Shown: piece after piece, positions 19,201-27,233 of the stretch
Layout: the number at the start of each line of letters is the position of its first letter
How positions within the stretch are numbered: the first letter of the stretch is position 1
NCBI GenBank assembly: GCA_011390785.1
Contig: JAABRR010000036.1
Coordinates: 1 to 41,273 of the forward strand
Direction: 5' to 3'
Source: Sphingobacteriia bacterium
Lineage (GTDB): Bacteria; Bacteroidota; Bacteroidia; Bacteroidales; UBA7960
DNA: 41,273 bases
Program-made: the position numbers and the translations under genes
The notes under the pieces: generated by a model
What the model saw: the letters and a program-made list of their open reading frames with translations, nothing else
Databases searched by the model: none
What the model was told of the DNA's origin: nothing

Positions 19201-19533
19201 AAGTATCTTGTCATCCACATCATTTTTAAAATGCTTTCCAATTGCTACAGCAGCCTGATCAAAAGATAAATGCTTTCCAAGCTTAAGTAATGATAAAAAA
19301 GGAATAGAAACAAAATACAAAAAAGTTATAGTGTTGCCACCAACAAGAAATAAAAAAATATAACTACGGATGCGCGCCTGGAAATAAACAAAGTATTCGA
19401 TGAAAACAAAAAATAAAACACTAAAAATAAAACCTGCCAGAAACAGGAAAAAGCCTCTTACAATTCTATTCCAATAGTACTTTTGGATAAATTCGTTGAG
19501 CCTGTTAATTAATATCTGATAATTTTTCAGCAT
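16207..19533 (-). CDS. DUF4175-family large membrane-anchored coiled-coil protein
   Basis: The protein has 1108 residues. The N-terminal membrane anchors are IVRGFFLFLAGFIFSVLFFVFIEYF, IFLFLVGGNTITFLYFVSI and, near 160-180, FLVFLAGFLIMLSGWFVL. A beta-rich likely extracytoplasmic region follows to about 520. Then comes a very long Glu/Gln/Leu-rich coiled coil (about 530-1060) with QMQAQGQSGGDPQQG and MRQMQEQMNQML-like runs. This matches DUF4175 proteins that I associate with Bacteroidota; their function is not established. It is the first gene of the block leading to ybeY and mnmG, and it diverges from rnr across 118 bp. Length and charge suggest an envelope-associated scaffold, which is inference. 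Confidence 0.83.
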   Translation of the reverse strand: MLKNYQILINRLNEFIQKYYWNRIVRGFFLFLAGFIFSVLFFVFIEYFVYFQARIRSYIFLFLVGGNTITFLYFVSIPFLSLLKLGKHLSFDQAAVAIGKHFKNDVDDKILNTLQLKRFLDKSPDNYELINAGIEQKSSSLQSYNFPSIIRLSDNIKYFLVFLAGFLIMLSGWFVLPNIFKEPARRLVNYNIEFEKPAPFTVSFISEFPPFVNRFDPMLVEIEVSGNVLPSNFDIIAEGREYKMIGNKTNFAYEFRSVSEEFDFYLQSDRYYFGPYTVNVIDKPVIKNFIVNIEYPGYTGLENEVLNNNGDIIVPVGSSVNWNIFTEDSDYLLFVQGENKTDTADMVRIGVFSNDIIANSNFTYSLIAGNNQSGNFDSLSFKFVAINDNYPEIRLEEYVDSMLLTSVFYRGLISDDYGIKALKIYYRKIENSVDPEPFIGDNIPFDSATLNQEFYYQVDLSEFSLSPGSSFEYYFEVTDNDEYNGFKSTQSELYVFSVPSLNELLAETTTSEENLQSGISESTKELDDIQKDIDDLRRNMLERESVTWEQQESLNELLEKQKSVENKIEELQNANKQQNRKSSDFREQDKKILEKQAQLEKLFEEVLSEDLKELYRQIQEELEKLDKDEYFNILDKMEFELQDMETKLDRALELFKQLQVERLLSESISLLENIKEEQDALNDTISKNGINSESEDIQENINDDFKSLQELLDDMLSKNEDLQRPNDFEDTSDEEDEISDLLQKSLDSIEGSDVPSTTRNQKDASGKMQQLKDKLMEMESSMQQQNLAEDANLLREILDNLIKTSFNQEGLMENFRDVSVRDPLYVSMIQNQRKIENDLILIKDSLTALAKRQVQIQSIVSREISEINLNIEMAINHLIERRKQTAVSRQQFVMTHINNLALLLNESLNNLQNQMQAQGQSGGDPQQGKGAEGMQDIRQMQEQMNQMLEQLRQGHQPMPGESGESGMSLSEQLARMAAEQEAIRNRLGEIMEEYRNSGENSMELNDLMREMERTELDIVTNSITRQTQMRQEKILSRLLEHERALMEREKEEKRVGETANFYELSNPDDFFKYNMERINNKEFLKSVPLDFNKHYRSLVEKYFLNVQE

Positions 19534-19651
19534 TCAAAATAATGTAATGTAAAATATATATACTCTAAAATAATTCTCTAAATTTACAAATAAATAAAGC
19601 AAAAGGAGATCAAAAAAGATTAAATAAAAACAACTTAAGAAACCAAACGAT

Positions 19652-21802
19652 ATGAAAAACAACAATGATTCAGAGAAGAATTTGTTGAAAGAAAAAATGA
19701 AAGAAATTTTTTATTCAAACCCAAAGGCTCACTTCAACTACAAGCAAATTAGTAAAAAACTAAATGAATCAAATGCCAAAGCACGAAAATCAATTAATAG
19801 TATCCTATACCAGCTGGCCAAAGAAAGCATCATAACAGAATTATACAAGGGTAAGTTTATTTTGAACCCGTCAGAACGCATAAAAAAGGAAGCACATGGC
19901 CCAACAATAAAAGGTATTGTCGATATGAAACAAACAGGTAAAGCTTATGTAATGAGCCAGGAATTACTTGAGGATGTTCGAATAAATCCAAATAATACCA
20001 ACAGAGCTTTACATGGAGATACAGTACTTGTTCAATTATTTCCCAAACGTAAAAATCAGAAAACAGAGGGAAATATTATTGAAATAATAAAACGCAACAA
20101 GATCAACTTTGTAGGAGTAGTAGAAATTCATAAAAACTTCGCTTTCCTTGTACCCGATAATAAATCAACACCAATTGATATTTATATCCCTCTCGAAAAT
20201 CTCAATAATGCAAAAAATGGAGACAAGGCAATAGCGCAAATTACTGAATGGCCTGAAAAAGCGAAAAATCCGTTTGGAAAAATCATAGACGTACTAGGCA
20301 AACCCGGCTTAAATGAAGTAGAAATGCACGCAATTCTGGCAGAATATAATCTGCCATATTCATTTAATGCAGAGGTTGAAAACGAAGCAAATAAAATTCC
20401 ATCTGAAATATCAGATCAGGAAATTAAAAATAGAATAGACCTTAGAAATCTACTAACCTTTACAATAGATCCCTATGATGCAAAGGATTTTGATGATGCT
20501 ATTTCAATTGAAAAACTTTCATCAGATACCTACCAAATAGGTGTACACATAGCCGATGTATCTTATTATATAAAGGAAAACACCATTTTGGATGAAGAAG
20601 CATTTAACAGAGCTACTTCGGTTTATCTGGTAGACAGAGTAGTACCTATGCTACCGGAAAAAATATCAAACAATATTTGCTCATTGCGCGAAAAAGAAGA
20701 CAAACTAACCTACTCCGTTATATTTGATTTATCTGTTTCAGGAAAAATTTTGAATTATAAAATAGACAAAACGATAATAAACTCTAACAGAAGGTTTACA
20801 TACGAAGAGGTTCAGGAAATAATTGAGAAAAAAGAAGGAGAATTTTCAGAAGATATAGAAATCTTAAATAACCTTGCAAAAACCATTCGTAAAAAAAGGC
20901 TTAAGGCAGGGGCAATAACATTCGATAAAAAAGAGGTCAAATTCAAACTTGATGAAAAAGGAAAACCATTATCTGTATTTTTTAAAGTGCAAAAGGACGC
21001 ACACAAACTTGTAGAAGAATTTATGCTTCTGGCAAATAAAACTGTTGCAGAACATATTGGAAAAATAAAAGGAAAAACGAAACCCAAGAATTTTGTTTAT
21101 AGAATCCACGACATTCCAAACCCTGAAAAATTAAATAGTTTATCAGAATTTGTATCAAAATTGGGATACAAGATGAAAACTGATTCAAGAAAAAATATTT
21201 CCAACTCCTTCAATACCCTACTAAAAGAATGTGAAGGAAAAGGAGAAGAAAATCTGATAGAAACACTCGCCATCAGAAGTATGGCCAAAGCGGAATATTC
21301 TACCCAAAATATCGGTCATTATGGATTGGCATTTGATTATTATACCCATTTTACCTCTCCCATAAGGAGATATCCTGATTTAATGGTTCACCGGTTACTT
21401 TGGGTTTATTCGCATGGAACTCAAAGTTTACCCGCAGATGCTTTAGAAGAAAAATGTATTCACTCTACTGAACGTGAAAAAGTAGCTCAATACGCCGAAA
21501 GAGATTCAATAAAATTAAAACAGGTTGAATTTCTGGAAGATAAAATAGGTGAGTCGTTTGAAGGAGTAATATCAGGTGTGAGTAAATGGGGATTATTTGT
21601 AGAAATAGTAGAAAACAAATGCGAAGGAATGGTAAGATTAAAGGATATGAACGATGATTACTATTACCTGGATGAAGACAATTACCAGGTATTAGGATTT
21701 AATAAAAAGAAAAAATATAAACTGGGCGATTCAATAATAATAACAATTAAAGCTGTTGATGCCCAGCGAAAAGAAATAGACTTTACCATAGCAGATAACT
21801 AA
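19652..21802 (+). CDS. rnr: Ribonuclease R
   Basis: The protein has 716 residues, standard for RNase R. It has an N-terminal winged helix (about 10-75), cold-shock domains (GPTIKGIVDMKQTGKAYV and NFVGVVEIHKNFAFLVPD), then the RNB catalytic core. Metal ligands are visible in TIDPYDAKDFDDAISIE, followed by YQIGVHIADVSYYI and FTSPIRRYPDLMVHRLLW. The C-terminal S1 domain begins GESFEGVISGVSKWGLFVEI. It is a processive 3'-5' exoribonuclease that degrades structured RNA. It has its own terminator and diverges from DUF4175, so it is probably monocistronic. Confidence 0.97.
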   Translation: MKNNNDSEKNLLKEKMKEIFYSNPKAHFNYKQISKKLNESNAKARKSINSILYQLAKESIITELYKGKFILNPSERIKKEAHGPTIKGIVDMKQTGKAYVMSQELLEDVRINPNNTNRALHGDTVLVQLFPKRKNQKTEGNIIEIIKRNKINFVGVVEIHKNFAFLVPDNKSTPIDIYIPLENLNNAKNGDKAIAQITEWPEKAKNPFGKIIDVLGKPGLNEVEMHAILAEYNLPYSFNAEVENEANKIPSEISDQEIKNRIDLRNLLTFTIDPYDAKDFDDAISIEKLSSDTYQIGVHIADVSYYIKENTILDEEAFNRATSVYLVDRVVPMLPEKISNNICSLREKEDKLTYSVIFDLSVSGKILNYKIDKTIINSNRRFTYEEVQEIIEKKEGEFSEDIEILNNLAKTIRKKRLKAGAITFDKKEVKFKLDEKGKPLSVFFKVQKDAHKLVEEFMLLANKTVAEHIGKIKGKTKPKNFVYRIHDIPNPEKLNSLSEFVSKLGYKMKTDSRKNISNSFNTLLKECEGKGEENLIETLAIRSMAKAEYSTQNIGHYGLAFDYYTHFTSPIRRYPDLMVHRLLWVYSHGTQSLPADALEEKCIHSTEREKVAQYAERDSIKLKQVEFLEDKIGESFEGVISGVSKWGLFVEIVENKCEGMVRLKDMNDDYYYLDEDNYQVLGFNKKKKYKLGDSIIITIKAVDAQRKEIDFTIADN

Positions 21803-21840
21803 CATTATATCTTAATAACTTAAAATATTTTATATTATAT

Positions 21841-21875
21841 AAAAAGCCCGCTATTATAACAATAACGGGCTTTTT
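21841..21875. terminator. Bidirectional terminator between rnr and the response regulator
   Basis: AAAAAGCCCG pairs with CGGGCTTTTT across a roughly 15-nt partly paired loop (TATT/AATA). A-run and T-run flanks allow termination on both strands of these convergent genes. Confidence 0.9.
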
Positions 21876-21938
21876 ATACTTTAAAATTTGATTAATGCAG
21901 GTTAATAAGTATAATTTCTATTAACTTTTCTTCAACTA

Positions 21939-22691
21939 CTAAATCAAATTTAATCTACCATAAAGTTCTTTTCTGTAGAGGCCACCAATAGGTAAAACCT
22001 TCATTTTACCTTCAATTACCAGATCGGGATATTTGATGGAGAAGATCTTATTAAGATTTACAATAAAAGATCTGTGAATTCTTACAAAATCCTTTTGAGG
22101 CAGAATTCTTACCATTTCCTTCATTGTAGTATGGGTGGTATAGCTATTATCAGATGTATTGATAACAACATAATCTTTTAAAGCTTCCACATAAAAAATA
22201 TCATCAAAATTAATTTTATTAAGACGATAATCTGCCCTAACAAAAATACTATCCTTTGATTCCTTATTTTCTATAATGGAATGATAAAGGTCTCTTTCTT
22301 TCTTAATAACCTCATCTTTCTCATGCTTATACAAAGCCATTTCAATTGTTGTTTGTAATTCCTTCTCCTTAAAAGGCTTGATAATGTAACCATAAGGCTC
22401 GGTTATCTTCGCTTTGCTAAGGGTATTATCATCAGCATAGGCCGTAAGAAATATAAGTGGAATGCCAAATCTTTCTTTAATAAGATTTGCAGCATCAATA
22501 CCACTCATGTGACCTTTAAGCATGATGTCCATAAGGATAAGATCAGGCCGGTTCTCTTCAATTTCTTCTATAGCTTTTTCAGCACTACTAACTGTTGTAG
22601 GTACCTGATATCCCATTTTTTTTAAACTATTCTGAATATCTTTTGCTACGATGCTCTCATCTTCAACCACCAGGATTTTTACTTTTGCCAT
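21939..22691 (-). CDS. LytTR-family response regulator
   Basis: The protein has 250 residues. The receiver domain (about 1-120) has acidic pocket VVEDES, phosphoacceptor Asp in LILMDIMLKG, T in PLIFLTAYAD and K in GYIIKPFKEKEL. A linker with a KHEKDEVIKKERDLYHSI helix leads to a LytTR DNA-binding domain (about 150-250): INFDDIFYVEALKDYVVINTSD and DFVRIHRSFIVNLNKI. No sensor kinase is adjacent, although the large NtrY-like kinase lies 10 kb away. The gene is bordered by the long AT-rich region upstream and a bidirectional terminator downstream. Confidence 0.92.
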   Translation of the reverse strand: MAKVKILVVEDESIVAKDIQNSLKKMGYQVPTTVSSAEKAIEEIEENRPDLILMDIMLKGHMSGIDAANLIKERFGIPLIFLTAYADDNTLSKAKITEPYGYIIKPFKEKELQTTIEMALYKHEKDEVIKKERDLYHSIIENKESKDSIFVRADYRLNKINFDDIFYVEALKDYVVINTSDNSYTTHTTMKEMVRILPQKDFVRIHRSFIVNLNKIFSIKYPDLVIEGKMKVLPIGGLYRKELYGRLNLI

Positions 22692-23476
22692 GTTATTAAA
22701 TTTTAAATATTTTGTTTTTGGATGAATCTTTACTTAAAATTGTATGATAAATATAATGATTTATCAGCAATTTACTGAATAGTTATTGCCAAATTTACAA
22801 CATTTTTCTTATCATTTTTCATATTATGTCCACAACATCTCATCAATTGAATTCAATGTCTCTTATTTAAGGAAATTTAACCTTACCTTAAAATTCATTC
22901 TTATCATATCAAATCAAATATTTTAACAATATCAATAAAAAAATAATTTTAAAATTTATTATTATTATTATTATTGGTGTTAATTAGGTGAATAAATTTT
23001 TTGTAATAAACTTGACAATGTTATTTGTTACCTTAACTTAACATCCAGTTAACAATGATAATGTTCTTTAATTTCAAGAAATCAGTGTTTTATCAAGTTC
23101 TTAACAAGTTGTTAGTTGTTTATTATATGAATAAAAAAAGGGTTATCAACAGCCAAATTTCATTAGTAAATTGTTAAGCAATTGTTAGTATATTCTTAAA
23201 ACTTACACGATAAAAATTTGTTTCTTAACAATTGCTTTGCATAGGTAATAATAATTTTAAAAAACAAAAATAATTTCCAGAAATTGATAACAACCTATAC
23301 ATCTCTTGTTAACAATTCTTTGTTTATAAAACCTAATATTATGGATATCAATACATAATAAATTAAGTCCTTTGAAAAAGAAAATGATATTTTGTACTCT
23401 AAATTGCTAGGAATAAATCATCTACATTTTATCCTTACTTTTGCATTTAGATAGACGGTAAATATTTTTATTCACA
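22692..23476. other. 785-bp AT-rich gene-free region with TTAACAA cluster; candidate replication origin or regulatory region
   Basis: No coding frame is supportable. Six copies of TTAACAA or its complement lie within 393 bp (22923, 23049, 23101, 23171 reverse, 23225, 23309). An uninterrupted TTA triplet tract of 20 bases spans 22956-22975. One DnaA-box-like nonamer TTATCAACA (23143-23151; one mismatch to TTATCCACA) and a TTATCAGCA (22761-22769) are present. The region lies about 9.5 kb from two parS sites and mnmG, which is compatible with oriC, but no dnaA gene is in the window. A regulatory array for the flanking divergent genes is the alternative. Confidence 0.35.
23436..23443 (+). promoter_or_regulatory. 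Bacteroidota -7 promoter element for rpiB
   Basis: TACTTTTG matches TAnnTTTG exactly, 33 bp before the ATG at 23477. No clear -33 element was found. Confidence 0.5.
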
Positions 23477-23929
23477 ATGACAAAACTGAATCTAAAAATT
23501 GCTATGGCATCTGATCATGCCGGTTTTTTTCTTAAACAGGAATTAATTCCCTATATATTAACCAGGGTAGCCAAAGTTAATGATTTTGGAGCCTATACAA
23601 CTGAAAGCAGTGATTATCCCGACTTCATTCATCCGCTGGCCCTTGCACTTAAAAATAATGAATATGATTTGGGTATCATAATGTGTGGAAGTGGAAATGG
23701 TGTAAACATAACTGCCAATAAATACAGTCATATACGGTCGGCTCTTTGCTGGATTCCGGAACTGGCAGTTTTGGGAAGGAAGCATAACAATGCTAATGTT
23801 TTAGCACTTCCGGCCCGTTTTATTGATATTGATAATGCTAAGGCAATTGTTAATGCATTTCTTTTATCATCATTTGAAGGTGGGCGCCACCAGGCCAGGG
23901 TAGACAAAATTACCATGTATAGTTGTTAA
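23477..23929 (+). CDS. rpiB: Ribose-5-phosphate isomerase B
   Basis: The protein has 150 residues, the normal RpiB size. It begins KIAMASDHAGFFLKQEL (Asp13 and His14 of the substrate site), then SDYPDF, and has the catalytic cysteine in GIIMCGSGNGVNITANK (Cys70). RSALCW and the HNNANVLALPARFI segment complete the family pattern. It interconverts ribose 5-phosphate and ribulose 5-phosphate in the pentose phosphate pathway; some members act on allose 6-phosphate, less likely here without allose genes. It stands alone, 134 bp before lutB. Confidence 0.95.
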   Translation: MTKLNLKIAMASDHAGFFLKQELIPYILTRVAKVNDFGAYTTESSDYPDFIHPLALALKNNEYDLGIIMCGSGNGVNITANKYSHIRSALCWIPELAVLGRKHNNANVLALPARFIDIDNAKAIVNAFLLSSFEGGRHQARVDKITMYSC

Positions 23930-24063
23930 AAGTAATAGAAGCAAATTTTTTTATACCGGGCCTATTTTACCGCAAAAAATATTAAATATTTATTTTCTTA
24001 CGGTATATAATCTATTCTGATATTATCTGTTTTTTGAAAGAAAAATGTAATGAAGTTATATGA

Positions 24064-25443
24064 ATGACTACTATAGAAAAAAAATTTTTACAAGACTCAG
24101 AAAATAAATCCTTCGATTTAGATCATCGACGTACCATACAGTTTAATATGGGCAGGTATAATACTGCTGTTATCAGGGGTAAACAGCAGTATATCAATCT
24201 GGCTATGGCACGCAGACAGGCATCGCTAAAGAAATACAAGAGTATAGAAAACCTGGAAAACTCCCTTAAAGATTTTGAACAAAATTTTAATAAAAAAGGA
24301 GGTAAGGTTCTCTGGGCCCAACATGCTGATGAAGCCAAAAATCTTATTTTAGAAATTTTGCAGCGTAACAATGTACAAAGGGTTGTAAAATCAAAATCTA
24401 TGGTTACTGAAGAACTTGATCTGGATCATTTTCTTAAAACTTATGATATTGAAAGTGTTGAAACCGATCTTGGAGAATACATTGTACAGATATCAGATGA
24501 TAAACCCTATCACATCGTTACACCGGTAATGCATAAATCAGCCCGTGATATTGCAGCTATTTTTCATAAAAAGTTTGGTCTCGCTCCGGATAGTACGCCA
24601 CAGGAAATAACTCATTTTGTAAGAAAAACACTAAGAAAAAAATTTTTAAATGCCCAGGCAGGGATTACAGGTGCCAATTTTCTTATTTCGGGAAGCGGTT
24701 CTGTTGCCCTTACCGAGAATGAAGGCAATGGAGTGTTGTCTGTTTCTATGCCCAGATTACATATTGTTGTTGCTGGCATTGAGAGGGTAATTGAGAGTTT
24801 GGATGATTTGCATTTATTCTGGCCTTTACTGGCAACTTTTGGCACAGGCCAAAACGTTACGGCATATAATAGCATAATTAACGGGCCCAGGCGGAAAAAT
24901 GAAGTTGACGGGCCCGATGAAATGTATGTTATTCTTCTGGACAATGGCCGCACCAATCTGCTTGCACGCACACCTCAAAGACGAGCCTTGTCATGTATTC
25001 GCTGCGGTGCTTGCTTAAATGGTTGTCCTGTTTATCATAATATTGGCGGACATAGCTATGGAAGTGTTTATTCAGGACCCATAGGAGCTGTTATAACACC
25101 TCATTTGCAGTCTTTTGCACACTATAAACATCTTAGCTATGCTACATCACTATGTGGCAAGTGCACTGAGGTTTGCCCGGTTAATATCGATTTGCACCAT
25201 TTGCTGCTTGAAAACAGAAACTATGCAGTAAAAAATAAAACTGTTCCCTTTCTTGAAAAGGCAGCTATGGGGGTTTGGAAAAAAATAATGCTTAACAGAA
25301 AATTGATAGATGCACCGGGTCCGGGTATAAAGAATATTGTAATGAAAAAGCTGTTCAATAAAAGCTGGGGAAAGAGAAGAAATATGCCTTCTGTAAAAAC
25401 CAAAACTTTTGGAACTCTTTGGAAAGAAGGAAAAGGAGGGTAA
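24064..25443 (+). CDS. lutB: LutB/LldF-family iron-sulfur protein
   Basis: The protein has 459 residues. The N-terminal LUD domain (PF02589 type) carries SGSGSVALTENEGNG. Two ferredoxin-type clusters follow: CIRCGACLNGCPVY from Cys311, and CGKCTEVCPVNI from Cys364. The C-terminal tail matches the LutB C-terminal domain. LutABC oxidises L-lactate to pyruvate; LutB is the central electron-transfer subunit. The usual partners lutA and lutC are not next to it: rpiB is upstream, and a convergent kinase-like gene is 15 bp downstream. Either the partners are elsewhere or this paralog serves a related electron-transfer step. Confidence 0.9.
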   Translation: MTTIEKKFLQDSENKSFDLDHRRTIQFNMGRYNTAVIRGKQQYINLAMARRQASLKKYKSIENLENSLKDFEQNFNKKGGKVLWAQHADEAKNLILEILQRNNVQRVVKSKSMVTEELDLDHFLKTYDIESVETDLGEYIVQISDDKPYHIVTPVMHKSARDIAAIFHKKFGLAPDSTPQEITHFVRKTLRKKFLNAQAGITGANFLISGSGSVALTENEGNGVLSVSMPRLHIVVAGIERVIESLDDLHLFWPLLATFGTGQNVTAYNSIINGPRRKNEVDGPDEMYVILLDNGRTNLLARTPQRRALSCIRCGACLNGCPVYHNIGGHSYGSVYSGPIGAVITPHLQSFAHYKHLSYATSLCGKCTEVCPVNIDLHHLLLENRNYAVKNKTVPFLEKAAMGVWKKIMLNRKLIDAPGPGIKNIVMKKLFNKSWGKRRNMPSVKTKTFGTLWKEGKGG

Positions 25444-25458
25444 GTATAAAAAAACAGA

Positions 25459-26337
25459 TTAAAATCTTCGCAAAATAGATTTTACTGAATTTATATAACC
25501 TCCACCAAAAAGGTTAACATGTACCAGTAGAGGATATAAATTTGCAATTTCAGCAGCTTGCAGCCAATTTTTTTCCATGGGGTAAACTTCATTGTATGCC
25601 TGGTAAAAATCATTGGAGAAGCCACCAAATAATTTCGACATTCCAATATCCATAAGTCTATGACCAAAATATACGGCGGGGTCAATTATAGCGGGTTCTC
25701 CATTGGACCCCACCATATAATTTCCGCTCCACAAATCGCCATGTAATAGCGAAGGAGGCTCTAACGGAAAAAAATCGGACAAATATGGAGCAAGATCTTC
25801 AAGCTGTTTGATCAAATCAATATCTGCCCTACCTTTCTCTACAGCCATTTTTCCCTGAAATAAAAGGCGTTGGTTGATAAAAAAGTCAATCCAGTTTTTA
25901 TCCGGTGAATTTTTCTGGTGAAGACTACCGATATAATTGTTATGATCCAGTCCAAAATCAGGATTTGAATGTTTATGCATCAGAGCCAGCTGTTGACCAA
26001 AAATTTTTGAGAAATCTGTTATTTGTTTACCACTTTCCAGATATTCCAGAACAAGAACACTTATATTTTCTGATTGCCCGGTGCCAACAACTACCGGAAC
26101 CGATATTTCATTTGTTTCGGTCAATAAAACAAGTCCTTTGGCTTCTGCTTCAAACATACCTGGAAATGCATCGGCCCGGTTCCATTTAACAAACCAGTTG
26201 CCTTCCGTGGTTTGAAATTTCGCGGCCTTGTTAATATCTCCCCCTCCCAAGGGCCGGGCAGAAAGAAATTTTTGTTTTCTTTTTGTTGTATTTTCAATAA
26301 TAGAAATGATTAATCTCTCTAACACATTGGAAATCAT
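25459..26337 (-). CDS. Fructosamine/ketosamine kinase-family protein
   Basis: The protein has 292 residues, the usual size for bacterial FN3K-like kinases (PF03881). It shows RPLGGGDINKAAKF (glycine-rich loop), WFVKWN with the ATP-contacting Lys, VLVLEYLESG, the catalytic LLHGDLWSGNYM (HGD) and metal-binding AIIDPAVYFGHRLMDIGMSKLFGG. Family members phosphorylate fructosamines or other ketosamines formed by glycation so that they come off proteins. It is convergent with lutB, 15 bp apart. Confidence 0.92.
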   Translation of the reverse strand: MISNVLERLIISIIENTTKRKQKFLSARPLGGGDINKAAKFQTTEGNWFVKWNRADAFPGMFEAEAKGLVLLTETNEISVPVVVGTGQSENISVLVLEYLESGKQITDFSKIFGQQLALMHKHSNPDFGLDHNNYIGSLHQKNSPDKNWIDFFINQRLLFQGKMAVEKGRADIDLIKQLEDLAPYLSDFFPLEPPSLLHGDLWSGNYMVGSNGEPAIIDPAVYFGHRLMDIGMSKLFGGFSNDFYQAYNEVYPMEKNWLQAAEIANLYPLLVHVNLFGGGYINSVKSILRRF

Positions 26338-26371
26338 AATACAGCTATAGTTAGTTTTTGAAGAAAAAAAA

Positions 26372-26403
26372 TTTGTCAGTAATACAAAAACCTGCTACTT
26401 TTG
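26372..26403 (+). promoter_or_regulatory. Bacteroidota promoter (-33/-7) for tRNA-Ala
   Basis: TTTG at 26372-26375 and TACTTTTG at 26396-26403 are separated by 20 bp, matching the consensus -33 TTTG / -7 TAnnTTTG pair. The tRNA begins 13 bp after the -7 box, so transcription should start within a few bases of the mature 5' end. This is the best full promoter in the window. Confidence 0.85.
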
Positions 26404-26416
26404 CAATCCACAAAAC

Positions 26417-26490
26417 GGGGAATTAGCTCAGTTGGCTAGAGCGTTTGGCTGGCAGCCAAGAGGTCATCGGTTCGAGCCCGATATTCTCCA
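26417..26490 (+). tRNA. tRNA-Ala (anticodon GGC)
   Basis: A complete cloverleaf: acceptor GGGGAAT/ATTCTCC, D-stem GCTC/GAGC, anticodon stem TTTGG/CCAAG around loop CTGGCAG (anticodon GGC), T-stem ATCGG/CCGAT with loop TTCGAGC. The acceptor has a G3-U70 wobble, the alanine identity element. The discriminator is A, and CCA is not encoded. It reads GCC and GCU alanine codons. Confidence 0.97.
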
Positions 26491-26491
26491 C

Positions 26492-26524
26492 AAAAACCGG
26501 TTTGTTTTTCAGGCCGGTTTTTTT
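26492..26524 (+). terminator. Intrinsic terminator after tRNA-Ala
   Basis: AAAAACCGG pairs with CCGGTTTTT across a 13-nt loop, followed by a T-run. It starts 2 bp after the tRNA and overlaps the 3' end of the convergent AlbA_2 gene. Confidence 0.8.
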
Positions 26525-27200
26525 ATTCATCCCTTTGCAAAAGGTCATCAGGATTTTTTAACCGAAACCAGCTCATCTTTTCATTCTGGCCCATTTCAAT
26601 AATATCTGTTATTAAAAGATTCACCAGTAAATTTTCTGCCAGGTATCTTGGTATAGAAGCAATTTTACAATACTTACTCAGGGTTATAAAAGGATTTTCT
26701 TCCAGGTATTGAAGCAATAGTTTTTCTTTATCTGAATATCTTATAAATGTTCCGGTATTTCTGTTTTGTCTCTTCCAGAATTTAAGCTGCAGGGGGGTAG
26801 CAAGAATATTTTTATCTTTTACACGTACGTATGCCATCCACTTTCCATTGTTGTTTTCTGCAAAACAGGGTTTTTCTTCCAGTGGGGGTATATCAATTTC
26901 CAGCACTGTTTTTCCATCAACATTCCAGGTTCTGTGTGCAAAATCGAGTTCAGGTTTGCAATACATTGAGGCAGCAGCTTCAATCATATAAAACTCTTCA
27001 TCTGATCTCACTCCTGCCACTGCTCCGTTGTCTTTTACACCGATCAACAGCTTTCCTCCTTCGGTATTGGCGAATGCAGATAAAGTTCTGGCAATTTTTC
27101 GTGAATCGTTTACCTGAAATTTAAAATCCTGCTTCTGATGTTCGCCCTGTAGTATCAGTTTTTGTATGTAGGTGCTCATCTTGTTGATTTTTTTGGGCAT
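26523..27200 (-). CDS. AlbA_2 (Schlafen AAA_4-like) domain protein
   Basis: The protein has 225 residues. GEHQKQDFKFQVNDSRKIARTLSAFANTEGGKLLIGVKDNGAVAGV is the classic PF04326 AlbA_2 pattern, continuing through VLEIDIPPLEEKPCF and AYVRVKDKNILA. A short helical C-terminal region (about 165-215) looks like a winged helix. Such proteins are putative nucleic-acid-binding factors without a settled function. An alternative start at 27179 would drop seven residues (MPKKINK). It is 33 bp downstream of purF on the same strand and may be cotranscribed. Confidence 0.85.
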   Translation of the reverse strand: MPKKINKMSTYIQKLILQGEHQKQDFKFQVNDSRKIARTLSAFANTEGGKLLIGVKDNGAVAGVRSDEEFYMIEAAASMYCKPELDFAHRTWNVDGKTVLEIDIPPLEEKPCFAENNNGKWMAYVRVKDKNILATPLQLKFWKRQNRNTGTFIRYSDKEKLLLQYLEENPFITLSKYCKIASIPRYLAENLLVNLLITDIIEMGQNEKMSWFRLKNPDDLLQRDE

Positions 27201-27233
27201 AAGTCAACAGCGAAAAAATAGTGTCAATAGATA

